Positions 13,291 through 20,000 of a stretch of DNA of 20,000 bases are shown in pieces. A program made the translations under genes and the position numbers. The DNA comes from Symbiodinium natans (lineage: Eukaryota > Sar > Dinophyceae > Suessiales > Symbiodiniaceae), in contig CAJNDS010002172.1 of the NCBI GenBank assembly GCA_905221605.1, positions 265,613-285,612 on the forward strand. Reading direction: 5' to 3'. The notes under the pieces are model-generated. The model searched no databases, was not told the origin of the DNA, and worked only from the letters and a program-made list of their open reading frames with translations. Position 1 is the first letter of the stretch. Each line of letters begins with the position of its first letter.

Positions 13291-13540
13291 CATGGGTTCC
13301 CCTGCTACACCCCTCTATACCACCCCTCCCCCAAGGTCCCCCCCTTAGATAACCTTAGATAGGCTTAAGTATCCCTAAATGGCCTTAATTATCTTACGGC
13401 AGCCCTTATCCAAGCAGCATGCCTTGCATGATACTAGGGACCGTAATAGAAGTGAAGGAGAGCTAAGGAGCATTTCTTCACGAACTAGGACTTAAGATAA
13501 TCCTCAACAAACAACAGAAAATGGTGCCTAGGAGCTTATA
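13290..13540. other. unique spacer with a copy of the dispersed 30-bp repeat
   Basis: It begins with the third TCATGGGTTCCC repeat copy (13290-13319), then C-rich and TTAGATAACC/TTAAGATAATC-type AT-rich sequence. I see no gene. Confidence 0.45.
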
Positions 13541-13827
13541 CTTAAACCCTGAACCCTTATAAACCCTAAACCCTGAGGGTTATGCTAGCTAACGGGCATT
13601 GGAGATTCGGGGTCAGGGCCTAAGCCCCCAGGAGTCCACAAATCCCAAGGACACAGGGACCCAGGGACTTAGGATTTAGGGTTCAGGGTACAGGGTTGAG
13701 GGCTTAGGGCTGCAGGGTCTCATCTAGCGGCCTCTTCACTTAAAACTGGCGTGTAGGGGGATGAGTGTAAAATGAGTGTCTATGATTCAGCCCTAAACCC
13801 TAAATAAACGCTAAACCCTAAACCCAG
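13541..13827. other. spacer with short, mixed-orientation telomere-like remnants
   Basis: CCCTAAA remnants at about 13545-13576 and 13793-13827, and degenerate GGGTTCAGGG sequence at about 13670-13710. No gene supported. Confidence 0.5.
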
Positions 13828-14060
13828 GGTCTTGGGTTTATAGGGTTCAGGGGGAAGGCTTCGCGGGTCCTGGTGCTGCTGGGCTTTCTGCTGACATCTT
13901 CGCAGCACCCTGCTGCGTTGGTGCAAGTCTTTCAGGGTGTGAGATTCATAAGGTGATTTCTCTGGATTGGGGATCCCTTTTGGGGTCTCATTATAAGGGC
14001 GGCCCCTCTCATTTAGGGCACCCAAAAAGGGGACCTGAATCTTGAGAACTCACCATAAAG
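13828..14060. other. possible coding island
   Basis: A plus frame (AGPGAAGLSADIFAAPCCVG, continuing GASLSGCEIHKVISLDWGSLL) and a minus frame (LKDLHQRSRVLRRCQQKAQQ) are both open across about 200 bp. This may be an exon or exon plus intron, but nothing picks a strand or a family. Confidence 0.25.
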
Positions 14061-14072
14061 ATTGGGTTTGGA

Positions 14073-14187
14073 AACCCTAAGCCCGAAATCCCAAACCCTA
14101 AACCCTAGTGGGGAGGGGTGACGGTGGGGGGCACCGGCCCTAAACCCACAACCCTAAACCCCAAACCCTAAACCCTAAACCTGAAAC
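14073..14187 (-). repeat. broken CCCTAAA tracts
   Basis: Two short CCCTAAA tracts are separated by a G-rich 30-bp segment (GTGGGGAGGGGTGACGGTGG). Confidence 0.85.
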
Positions 14188-14298
14188 CGGGTGGCCGGCG
14201 TCATGCCAGAAGATGTAGTCGCCTGCAGCGGTCCGCTCTCAGGGGCGCGCCAAGGAGCGACTTCAGGCTTCCGATGAAGACCCTTTGGACTTTGGGAA
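14188..14298. other. GC-rich exon-like island
   Basis: The minus strand gives VFIGSLKSLLGAPLRADRC and, in another frame after CTGCAG, DYIFWHDAGHPV. The plus strand gives AGVMPEDVVACSGPLSGARQ. Probably exon-derived; strand unresolved. Confidence 0.27.
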
Positions 14299-14427
14299 CC
14301 TAAACTAAACCCTAAACCCTAAACCCTAAACCCCTAGACCCTAGACCTAAACCCTAAACCCTAAACCCTAAACCCTAAACCCTAAACCCTAAACCCTAAA
14401 CCCTAAACCCTAAACCCTAAACCCTAA
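14299..14427 (-). repeat. telomere-like CCCTAAA tract
   Basis: About 18 units, near-perfect in the right half. Confidence 0.97.
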
Positions 14428-14460
14428 GCTTGCTGCTCACGCGACTTGCTGGGGTTCGGG

Positions 14461-14562
14461 AGGGTTTAGGGTTTAGGGTTTAGGGCTTAGGGTTTAGCCT
14501 AAACCCTAAACCCGAAACCCTAAACCCTAAACCCTAAACCCTGAACCCTGAACCCTGAACCC
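14461..14562. repeat. head-to-head TTTAGGG/CCCTAAA palindrome
   Basis: TTTAGGG units (14461-14497) meet CCCTAAA units (14499-14562) around a single C, giving GGTTTAG-C-CTAAACC at the centre and a fold-back of about 36 bp per arm. This is the layout of a head-to-head telomere-repeat junction or an inverted duplication. Confidence 0.9.
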
Positions 14563-14635
14563 TATCTGGGCCACCCCACGCCTGGTGGCGTCAGCATCGG
14601 CTTTGCGATCCCTTTGGGGGTGCCAAAACTTTGAG

Positions 14636-15060
14636 GGTTGAGGGCTTGAGGTTTAGGATTGAGGGTTTAGGGTTCAGCGGTGAGAGTTGAACCCTCAGGA
14701 TTTAGGGTTTAGGATTTTGGGTTTGCGCTAGGTTTGTTGGCTCCGTGCCCTCGTTCCAGATCTCGGGCCCCTGGGCCCCAAACAAAATTCAGTTTTTGTT
14801 TTGGGGGGGGGGGGGGGGGGGGGGGGAAGCCGAAAGAACAGGCTGCCTTGAGGGACAGGGCGGGCCTTGGGCTTGGGTGGGCCCTTTTGTGGCTTTCGAC
14901 CCTGAACCCGAAATCCGAGACCCTGAATTCAGACGTTGGCGCCGAATTCCGGAACCCAAGCCCACAGAACTGCGAAGGGGTTTACGGTTTACGGTTTAGG
15001 GTTCAGGGCTTAGCGTTTAGGGTTCAGGGTTTAGGGTTTAGGGCATACAGCTTGGAGTTT
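14636..15060. other. degenerate telomere-like sequence, poly-G run and possible coding piece
   Basis: Degenerate TTTAGGG-type sequence at 14636-14725 and 14980-15045 flanks a 24-base G run (14803-14826). The segment 14830-14960 is GC-rich and open in two frames, but the reading depends on the homopolymer length. No gene called. Confidence 0.45.
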
Positions 15061-15207
15061 GGGATCTTAGGGTTCGGGAGCTTTCAAGCTTATTTTGGCT
15101 TTTGGGCGCTGTGCCTCACACCTCAAAGCCTCAAACCTAGACATTCTGGTCCCTGAAAACTCACATCCTGAAAATGAACCTGAACCTGAAGACCCCAACC
15201 CCTCACC
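15061..15207. other. unique spacer, no gene seen
   Basis: Mixed unique sequence with CCTGAA/CCTCAAA-type decayed repeats. Nothing supported. Confidence 0.4.
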
Positions 15208-15281
15208 CCGAAACCCCGAAACCCCTAAACCCCCTAACCCCTACCTCAAAACCCTAAACCCTAAACCCTAAACCCTAAACC
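15208..15281 (-). repeat. telomere-like CCCTAAA tract
   Basis: CCCCGAAA and CCCTAAA variants ending in four clean units. Confidence 0.93.
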
Positions 15282-15381
15282 ACCACCGCCTTACTTACTG
15301 AGCCCCTGACTTCGCAACTCGGCGCCAAGTGGCTTTCAGAGCCTGGCCCAGCCGCCTACTGTTGGCTAGTATGGGCGAGTC
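15282..15381 (+). CDS. exon-like segment, unknown product
   Basis: This island between CCCTAAA and TTTAGGG tracts is open on the plus strand: TALLTEPLTSQLGAKWLSEP then GPAAYCWLVWAS. TACTGAG could supply an acceptor and GTCTAGGG a donor. Family unknown, boundaries guessed. Confidence 0.3.
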
Positions 15382-15494
15382 TAGGGTTTAGGGTTTAGGG
15401 TTTAGGGTTTAGGGTTTAGGGTTTAGGGTTTAGGGTTTGGGGTTTAGGGTTTAGGGTTTAGGGTTTAGGGTTTAGGGTTTAGGGTTTAGGGTTT
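15382..15494 (+). repeat. telomere-like TTTAGGG tract
   Basis: About 16 units with one TTTGGGG variant. Confidence 0.97.
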
Positions 15495-15599
15495 ATGGAG
15501 GAGAAGTAACAACTGGACCCTAAGCCCGAAGCCATGAACCCTGCAGCCGATTGTTGGTGTTTTAGAGGTTGAAGGTTGGGATGTTCCCCGTTCTACTAA

Positions 15600-15679
15600 G
15601 GGGTTTAGGGTTTAGGGTTTTGGGTTTTGGGTTTTGGGTTTTGGGTTTTGGGTTTGGGGTTTTGGGTTTTGGGTTTTGG
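15600..15679 (+). repeat. TTTAGGG passing into TTTTGGG array
   Basis: Two TTTAGGG units, then about nine TTTTGGG units. This is another locally amplified variant, different from the TTTGGGG block at 13038 and the TTTTGGGG block near 19000. Confidence 0.93.
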
Positions 15680-15759
15680 AGTGTTCCCCCTTATACCAAC
15701 AGTCCTTAGTAGGGATTATGGTACCCCCGATGATCATACCCATTAAGGGCTGTTAATGT

Positions 15760-15830
15760 AAACCCTAAACCCTAAACCCTATCTTAACCCTAAACCCTAA
15801 ACCCTAGACTCTCAACCCTAAACCCTAAAC
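15760..15830 (-). repeat. telomere-like CCCTAAA tract, broken
   Basis: Several CCCTAAA units interrupted by ATCTTAA and GACTCTCAA. Confidence 0.9.
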
Positions 15831-15841
15831 TCTTAGAAAAA

Positions 15842-16260
15842 GGCGGAGCATCCAAGTTAAAAGTGTTGGGGTGTCGAGGCGGAAGGTACTCAGACGGAGC
15901 AGCACCCAACCTAAACCAAATCCACACGATTTCTGTGCAAAGCACTAGGGAATTCGAGCCCCTTGTCACTGTGGGGTTCCTGCAAAAAAAGGACAATCGT
16001 ATTTGGGGGGAAATGAGGAGTACCCCCCCCCCCCCCCCCCAACCCTCCATTTTCGGCAATCCCCGAAATTCGCTACGAGTAGCAGCAAATGGAACAAACA
16101 TCGCAGGCCAGCAAGCCCTGACAAAGGAACAACGTATGTGGGGGTTTCGGGTTTTGGGTGTCAGCGAAAATATTCGGAAAGAGCTATCCTAGACCCAGGA
16201 GTAAACCAGGAATGAAAAGGGTGCCCCTTTTGGTTTCAAGCGGATCATAAGGGAACCTAA
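15842..16260. other. coding-like island with C18 run
   Basis: The plus frame reads APNLNQIHTISVQSTREFEP then LVTVGFLQKKDNRIWGEM up to about 16018, just before an 18-base C run (16023-16040). The minus frame over the same bases is also open (NSLVLCTEIVWIWFRLGAAP). The rest (16041-16260) shows no clear gene. Probably derived from coding sequence; strand and product unknown. Confidence 0.3.
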
Positions 16261-16336
16261 ACCCTCAAGAAGAAAAAAAAAAAAAGGGAATAAGGGCCTA
16301 CTCTGGGTCCTAGTATCTTCTGGCTACAGCTGCTGC

Positions 16337-17315
16337 AGAGGAGGTGTGGAGGCTGTCTCTCGCTTTGACATGATGCTTCTTGGAGCCCCAAAGAAGCCCT
16401 CGACCTTCGTCCTTACCATCGGAAAAGTAGAGGTCCCAACCCCCCTTCGTCAAGGAATCTTCCTGACATCATGTAAGGGCCGCTTCTCTAAGTCTACCCC
16501 CTGCCCCAAATCCCAAACTTGAGGCTATTGTTTGCAGAACCCCTGGTATAACAAGCTAATGCGCTGCAGACAACAAAACGAAAAAAAAAAAACAAATATA
16601 CATATATACACAAACATACATATGCAGCATGCATATGCAAATTCTATGTGTGTATATATAAAGTGACAGGTCCTAGGTGGAAAGAGCTGCTGGATGGCAA
16701 CTCCCCAGGTTTAGGGGTCTGTCTGGTCTTGCGCCCCTGCCCTCCCACGCCTCCAGCTTGCAGTAGCGGTAGTCACCCCGAAACCGGAACGCGCGAAACT
16801 TTTCACCTGGGAGGCGAGGGGAGTTTAGGGCTTAGGGTTTAGGGTTGAGGGTTTAGGGATTGGGGTTTAGGGTTTAGGGTTTAGGGTTCAGGGTTTAGGG
16901 TTTAGGGTTTAGGGCTTAGGGTTTAGGGTTTAGGGTTAGGGCACCAGGAATGGGTTTAGGGTTGACGGTTGACGGTTGACGGTTGACGGTCTAAGGTGAT
17001 TTTTGCCTACCGACGCAGCATCCGAGCCTAGACCGGACAGTTGGCCCCACCAGGGGTCCCCACAGTCCAGCGAACTTTCGTCGAAGACCTGATTGTTCAA
17101 ACCCTCAACCCTAAACCCTAAACCCTAAACCCGAAACCCTAAACCCTGGGACCCCCTAAACCCTAAACCCTAAACCCTAAACCCCCCTAAACGCCCTAAA
17201 AGCCCTTGAGCCCTGCGCGGGTAGCAAGGTATCCCGAACCTCTGGGCAGCTCGGGTGGGTTGGGTTGGGGGGGGGTGGTAGGTACAGGACCCCAGAATCT
17301 TCAGAATCCGACTTG
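16337..17315 (+). CDS. multi-exon gene fragment, unknown product
   Basis: A plus-strand exon chain keeps one reading frame across short introns. E1 16337-16432 (SRFDMMLLGAPKKPSTFVLT then IGKVE), GT-AG intron of 105 nt; E2 16538-16562 (NPWYNKLM), GC-AG intron of 107 nt; E3 16670-16708 (PRWKELLDGNSP), GT-AG intron of 55 nt; E4 16764-16822 (AVVTPKPERAKLFTWEARG), then a GT intron that begins GTTTAGGG and contains the repeat tract; E5 17041-17094 (VPTVQRTFVEDLI); E6 17203-17228 (PLSPARVA), GT-AG intron of 59 nt; E7 17288 to about 17315 (TPESSESDLL). Phases agree at each junction. Non-GT donors are known in dinoflagellates. I recognise no family. E5-E7 are weaker, since E5 also reads well on the minus strand (VFDESSLDCGDPWWGQLS). 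Confidence 0.42.
16823..16941 (+). repeat. telomere-like TTTAGGG tract
   Basis: About 16 units with TTGAGGG, TTCAGGG and CTTAGGG variants. In the gene model above it is the start of an intron. Confidence 0.94.
16960..16987 (+). repeat. GGTTGAC x4 tandem repeat
   Basis: Four perfect copies of GGTTGAC, two substitutions away from the telomere-like heptamer, directly follow a TTTAGGG unit. Confidence 0.95.
17099..17200 (-). repeat. CCCTAAA tract, interrupted
   Basis: Two runs of CCCTAAA separated by GGGACCCC, with CCCGAAA variants. Confidence 0.94.
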
Positions 17316-17318
17316 CTC

Positions 17319-17357
17319 CAAACCCTAAACCCTAAACCCTAAACCCTAAACCCTAAA
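17319..17357 (-). repeat. short CCCTAAA tract
   Basis: Five clean units. Confidence 0.95.
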
Positions 17358-17500
17358 GCCCACGCGCCTCCGCACCTTGCACCCTACAACACTCCCCAGC
17401 TCCCGCGATGGAGACAGATCAGCCCTGCAGCAATGAGCCCTTCAACCCTGAATTCCCGGCCTTGAGTGCTAAGTGTTAAAGTAGTCCTCATGCCGAAACC
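17358..17500 (+). CDS. exon-like segment, unknown product
   Basis: The plus frame reads PAMETDQPCSNEPFNPEFPA then LSAK, with possible acceptors CCCTAAAG or TCCCCAG and a donor at GCTAA|GTGTT. The minus strand offers ADLSPSRELGSVVGCK between CTGCAG and GTGCGG. Either could be real; it may continue the gene chain to its left. Confidence 0.3.
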
Positions 17501-17712
17501 GGGTTTAGGGTTTAGGGTTTAGGGTTTAGGGTTTAGGGTTTAGGGTTTAGGGTTTAGGGTTTAGGGTTTAGGGTTTAGGGTTTAGGATTTAGGGTTTAGG
17601 GTTTAGGGTTTAGGGTTTAGGGTTTAGGGTTTAGGGTTTAGGGTTTAGGGTTTAGGGTTTAGGTTTAGGGTTTAGGGTTTACCCTAAACCCGAAACCCGA
17701 ACCACTAAACCC
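17501..17712. repeat. long TTTAGGG array ending in fold-back
   Basis: About 25 TTTAGGG units (17501-17680), with one TTTAGGA and one slipped unit, switch directly to CCCTAAA/CCCGAAA units (17681-17712). The junction GGGTTTA-CCC-TAAACCC can form a tight hairpin. Confidence 0.95.
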
Positions 17713-17767
17713 GAACTGAAGAAAACGTCGTGGGAGGGTCGCTGGCTGTGCTTGGTGGGGACAAGCA
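17713..17767 (+). other. exon-like island
   Basis: Two plus frames are open: LKKTSWEGRWLCLVGTS and TEENVVGGSLAVLGGDKH. The minus frame LVPTKHSQRPSHDVFF is also open. Probably exon-derived, frame undetermined. Confidence 0.25.
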
Positions 17768-17831
17768 CTAAACCCTAAACCCTAAACCCTAAACCCTAAA
17801 CCCTAAACCCTAAACCCTAAACCCTAAACCC
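17768..17831 (-). repeat. CCCTAAA tract
   Basis: Nine perfect units. Confidence 0.97.
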
Positions 17832-18038
17832 TGTATGGGTCGATTTAAGGCTCCGAGTTTCGAATTTGTTGTGGTCCCCTTGTAGAGGCCCTCCACATGA
17901 AAAACTTCGCTTCGGGATGTGGTTTATGAAGGGTGTAGGGCTTAGTTAGGGTTTAGGGTTCAGGGTATAGGGTTTAGGCCCATCCGCCTTGAAGGAGTAG
18001 CCCCAGTGCTTGGCATAGCTCTCCTGGTGCTTCCGGCG
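17832..18038. other. mixed exon-like islands and a short degenerate repeat
   Basis: 17832-17935 has a plus frame after TTGTAG (ALHMKNFASG) and a minus frame (TSRSEVFHVEGLYKGTTTNS). After a short degenerate TTTAGGG stretch (about 17940-17979), 17980-18038 reads best on the minus strand: RRKHQESYAKHWGYSFKADG. Neighbouring islands favouring opposite strands suggest pieces of more than one gene. Confidence 0.3.
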
Positions 18039-18101
18039 GGTTTAGGGTTTAGGGCTAGGGTTTAGGGCTACCTAAACCCTAAACCCTAAACCCTAAACCC
18101 C
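18039..18101. repeat. small fold-back of TTTAGGG and CCCTAAA
   Basis: TTTAGGG units (18039-18068) and CCCTAAA units (18071-18101) meet as GGTTTAGG-GCTA-CCTAAACC, a perfect 8-bp stem extended by the neighbouring units. Confidence 0.92.
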
Positions 18102-18347
18102 ACACATGGAGAAGGCTGCTGGGCTTCTTTGCTTTGAGGATTGACGGAGTGGGGCTTTGGGGGGGGTGTGAGGCTGGAGGATCCTTGTGGGTTTAGGGTT
18201 TAGGGTTTGGGGTTTGGGGCGGTTTGGGGTTTGGGGTTTGGGGTGTGAGTGGCTTTGGCTTCAGGGCTGTAGGGAGCAGGGATGATGGGTCACTTGAAAA
18301 GCAAGCACCTCTGACTCCAAACCGCTGCCAAAGTCACCAGGCTCTTC
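18102..18347. other. islands and TTTGGGG stretch
   Basis: 18102-18190 has a plus frame MEKAAGLLCFE. 18190-18245 is a TTTAGGG/TTTGGGG tract. 18246-18347 reads on the minus strand as KSLVTLAAVWSQ, then a 42-nt GTGCTT...CTACAG segment resembling a tiny intron, then SPEAKATHT in phase. All tentative. Confidence 0.3.
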
Positions 18348-18449
18348 GGGTTTAGGGTTTAGGGTTTAGGGCTTAGGGTTGAGGGTTGAGGGTTTAGGGT
18401 TTAGGGTTTAGGGTTTAGGGTTTAGGGTTTAGGGTTTAGGGTTTAGGGT
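18348..18449 (+). repeat. TTTAGGG tract
   Basis: About 14 units, two of them TTGAGGG. Confidence 0.96.
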
Positions 18450-18457
18450 GTCTTCAG

Positions 18458-18511
18458 GGTGAGCAGCGGGCTCAGGACTGGTTTGCCCACCGCTACCACC
18501 CGGAGTTCAAG
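18458..18511 (+). CDS. exon-like segment, unknown product
   Basis: After a TTTAGGG tract and GTCTTCAG (acceptor-like), the plus strand reads GEQRAQDWFAHRYHPEFK, with an aromatic/charged pattern typical of real protein. The frame stays open to about 18670, but the downstream part has intron-like composition. The minus strand is also open. Family unknown. Confidence 0.35.
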
Positions 18512-18654
18512 ATAACACAGATACGGTTTTCACACAACCCCATAGGCCATGAGAGTGTATATCATCTACACAGCAGAACACAAATCAGTAGTGAGAAGCG
18601 TGATGCATGTGTAGAGGTTGGATCATCATCAGCATCAGGTTTTCTTGCAAAACA
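18512..18654. other. unique spacer, no separate gene seen
   Basis: AT-richer unique sequence, open in the frame of the preceding exon-like piece, probably intron. Confidence 0.35.
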
Positions 18655-18752
18655 CCTCAACCCTGAACCCTAAATCAAACCAAAAAAGCGTTAAGCCTTA
18701 AACACCCCTAAACCCTAAACCCTAAATTAAACTCTAAACCCTAAACCCCCCA
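18655..18752 (-). repeat. degenerate CCCTAAA tracts
   Basis: CCCTGAA, CCCTAAA and TTAAACTC variants in two short tracts. Confidence 0.88.
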
Positions 18753-18770
18753 AGCAAAAGTGAAGAACAG

Positions 18771-18869
18771 AGGCCTTGGCTCTCAGCGATTCCCGGAAGC
18801 GCTCCGAGTACATGTCCTCGGGGTGGGAGGCCCTAAGGACCCTGGACCCAAAGCTACGAAGCGACTTCG
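18771..18869 (+). CDS. exon-like segment, unknown product
   Basis: After AAGAACAG the plus strand reads ALALSDSRKRSEYMSSGWEA then LRTLDPKLRSDF, ending at a GT inside TTCG|GTTCTAGGG. The composition looks convincingly coding. An antisense frame (RASHPEDMYSERFRESLRAK) is open as well. Bracketed by CCCTAAA on the left and TTTAGGG-type repeat on the right. Confidence 0.38.
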
Positions 18870-18940
18870 GTTCTAGGGTTTGGGGTCTAGGGTTTAAGGT
18901 TTAGGGATTAGGGGTCAGGGGTTAGGGGTTTAGGGTTGAG
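18870..18940 (+). repeat. degenerate TTTAGGG tract
   Basis: TTTGGGGTC, TTTAAGG, ATTAGGGG and similar variants leading into the TTTTGGGG block. Confidence 0.85.
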
Positions 18941-19218
18941 GGTTTGGGGTTTGGGGTTTTGGGGTTTTGGGGTTTGGGGTTTTGAGGTTTTGGGGTTTTG
19001 GGGTTTTGGGGTTTTGGGGTTTTGGGGTTTTGGGGTTTTGGGTTTTGGGGTTTGGGTTTTGGGGTTTTGGGGTTTTGGGGTTTGGGGGTTTTGGGGTTTT
19101 GGGTTTTTGGGGTTTTGGGGTTTTGGGGTTTTGGGGTTTTGGGGTTTTGGGGTTTTGGGGTTTTGGGGTTTTGGGGTTTTGGGGTTTTGGGGTTTTGGGG
19201 TTTTGGGGTTTGGGGTTT
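18941..19218 (+). repeat. TTTTGGGG octamer array (about 30 units)
   Basis: About 280 bp of TTTTGGGG with a few 7-mer TTTGGGG, TTTTGAGG and TTTTTGGG slips. The octamer matches the telomere repeat of Oxytricha/Euplotes ciliates, but here it is an internal block among TTTAGGG tracts. All reading frames across it are repeat artefacts. Confidence 0.98.
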
Positions 19219-19300
19219 AGAAGCAAGTATTTTGCCTGAACAGGGCTTGAAAAAGCTGTTCCTCAGGAGTCTGGTTGCGAGCTTCTCAACCCTCAAACCC
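19219..19300 (+). CDS. exon-like segment, unknown product
   Basis: After CTGAACAG the plus strand reads GLKKLFLRSLVASFSTL, an amphipathic helix-like stretch that runs into CCCTAAA-type repeat. Short and tentative. Confidence 0.25.
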
Positions 19301-19361
19301 CCAACCCTAAAGCCTAACCCTAAAGCCTAACCCTGAAGAGCTGTTGCAACCGAACCCCTAG

Positions 19362-19439
19362 AAACCCTAAACCCTAAACCCTAGCCCTAAACCCTAAACC
19401 CTAAACCCTAAACCCTAAACCGAAACCCTAAACCCTAAC
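19362..19439 (-). repeat. CCCTAAA tract
   Basis: About ten units, interrupted by CTAG and CCGAAA. Confidence 0.95.
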
Positions 19440-19510
19440 ACCGTAAACCTTAATCAGGGGCGTCATAAGCTCAGGGACTCAGAGTTCAGGGTTTGAGGAT
19501 TGAGGGTGTC

Positions 19511-19599
19511 CGGTTTGGGGTTGAGGGTTTAGGGGGTTTAGGGTTTAGGGTTTCGGGTTTAGGGTTTAGGGTTTAGGGTTTAGGGTTTTTTAGGGTTTA
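19511..19599 (+). repeat. TTTAGGG tract
   Basis: About eleven units, including TTTCGGG and a T-expanded unit. Confidence 0.94.
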
Positions 19600-19705
19600 T
19601 GGTCTCGGGGCGCTACATGCGAAGTTGTGGTTGTTGGCTCGGGCGCGCGTGGACTGAGGCTGTGGCGGTGGAGAAGGTCGCCATGTGGATCCTGCCGCTT
19701 AGGGT
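19600..19705 (+). CDS. exon-like segment, unknown product
   Basis: The plus frame reads GRYMRSCGCWLGRAWTEAVA then VEKVAMWILPL before TTTAGG-type repeat. No clear acceptor. Family unknown. Confidence 0.28.
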
Positions 19706-19773
19706 TTCGGCTTTGGGGTTTAGCGTTCGGGTTTCAAGACGGCCTGACGGACCGATTGATCCAAAAGAATAGA

Positions 19774-19849
19774 CCTAAACCCTAAACCCCAAACCCCAAA
19801 CCCCAAACCCTAAACCCCAAACCCCAAACCCTAAATCCCAAACCCCAAG
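19774..19849 (-). repeat. CCCTAAA/CCCCAAA tract
   Basis: Alternating CCCTAAA and CCCCAAA units. Confidence 0.95.
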
Positions 19850-19855
19850 CCCATT

Positions 19856-19928
19856 GCAAGAGCGCCAAACTCTCCCAAGTCCTAGATCCCTGGGCAAGAG
19901 ACCAAGCCCTCGGCTTCAGAAGGTGCAG
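19856..19928 (+). CDS. exon-like segment with good donor
   Basis: The plus frame reads QERQTLPSPRSLGKRPSPRL then QKVQ, ending at GTGCAG|GTGATT, a strong GT donor. An intron would start there and run into the TTTAGGG tract at the window end. Product unknown, Ser/Pro/Arg-rich. Confidence 0.35.
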
Positions 19929-19933
19929 GTGAT

Positions 19934-20000
19934 TTGGGGTCTAGGGTTTAGGGTTTAGGGTTTAGGGTTTAGGGTTTAGGGTTTAGGGTGTAGGGTGTAG
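19934..20000 (+). repeat. TTTAGGG tract at window edge
   Basis: Eight or nine units, the last two GTGTAGGG-like; it continues past the window. Confidence 0.96.

Noticed and set aside
14803-14826. G24 and C18 (16023-16040) homopolymers as biological features
   Set aside because: Their length is unreliable in most sequencing, and frames across them cannot be trusted.
15940-15975. tRNA T-arm-like sequence on the minus strand (GGGGCTCGAATTCCC)
   Set aside because: No matching D-arm, anticodon arm or acceptor stem could be found at the right distance.
18922-19330. Open frames of 90-124 codons encoding repetitive WGFGVLGF or PKPQNPKT peptides
   Set aside because: They are translations of the TTTTGGGG array, which has no stop codon in any frame.

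Overview
This is nuclear DNA of a protist, most probably a dinoflagellate. Three things point there. It is full of plant/alveolate-type telomere-like repeats (TTTAGGG/CCCTAAA). Its single large coding region is a giant Ty1/copia polyprotein with a C-terminal tail of a kind I associate with dinoflagellate elements. The LTRs carry TTTTGGCTCAAG, the 3' end of the dinoflagellate spliced leader. The genus cannot be named from this window.

Layout. Bases 1-3330: short unique islands alternating with telomere-like tracts in both orientations, plus inverted repeats, an AT microsatellite and several exon-like open segments. Bases 3331-12949: one apparently intact copia-type LTR retrotransposon. It has two 228-bp LTRs that look identical by eye, a TAGGG target duplication, a primer-binding site matching the anticodon arm of initiator tRNA-Met, one uninterrupted 2971-codon gag-pol frame, and hairpins followed by a polypurine tract before the 3' LTR. 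Bases 12950-20000: more telomere-like tracts (TTTAGGG, TTTGGGG, TTTTGGG and TTTTGGGG variants) around islands of 50-250 bp. Many islands look like exons. From 16337 to about 17315 a plus-strand chain joins in phase through small GT-AG or GC-AG introns.

The retrotransposon is the most interesting object. Besides Gag, integrase, reverse transcriptase and RNase H, the polyprotein has two tandem retropepsin-like units (DTAA and DSGA), a domain resembling C5-cytosine DNA methyltransferases (HLFSG, GGPPC, KPT) between protease and integrase, and a domain with the HxD...H...R signature of 2-oxoglutarate/Fe(II) oxygenases between integrase and reverse transcriptase. A writer-like and an eraser-like fold in one polyprotein is the main lead for an undescribed system; neither activity can be proven from sequence alone.

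The telomere-like flanks are internal repeats, not a chromosome end: orientation switches many times and unique sequence lies between them. Coding calls in the islands are tentative because GC-rich exons often leave the antisense frame open too.
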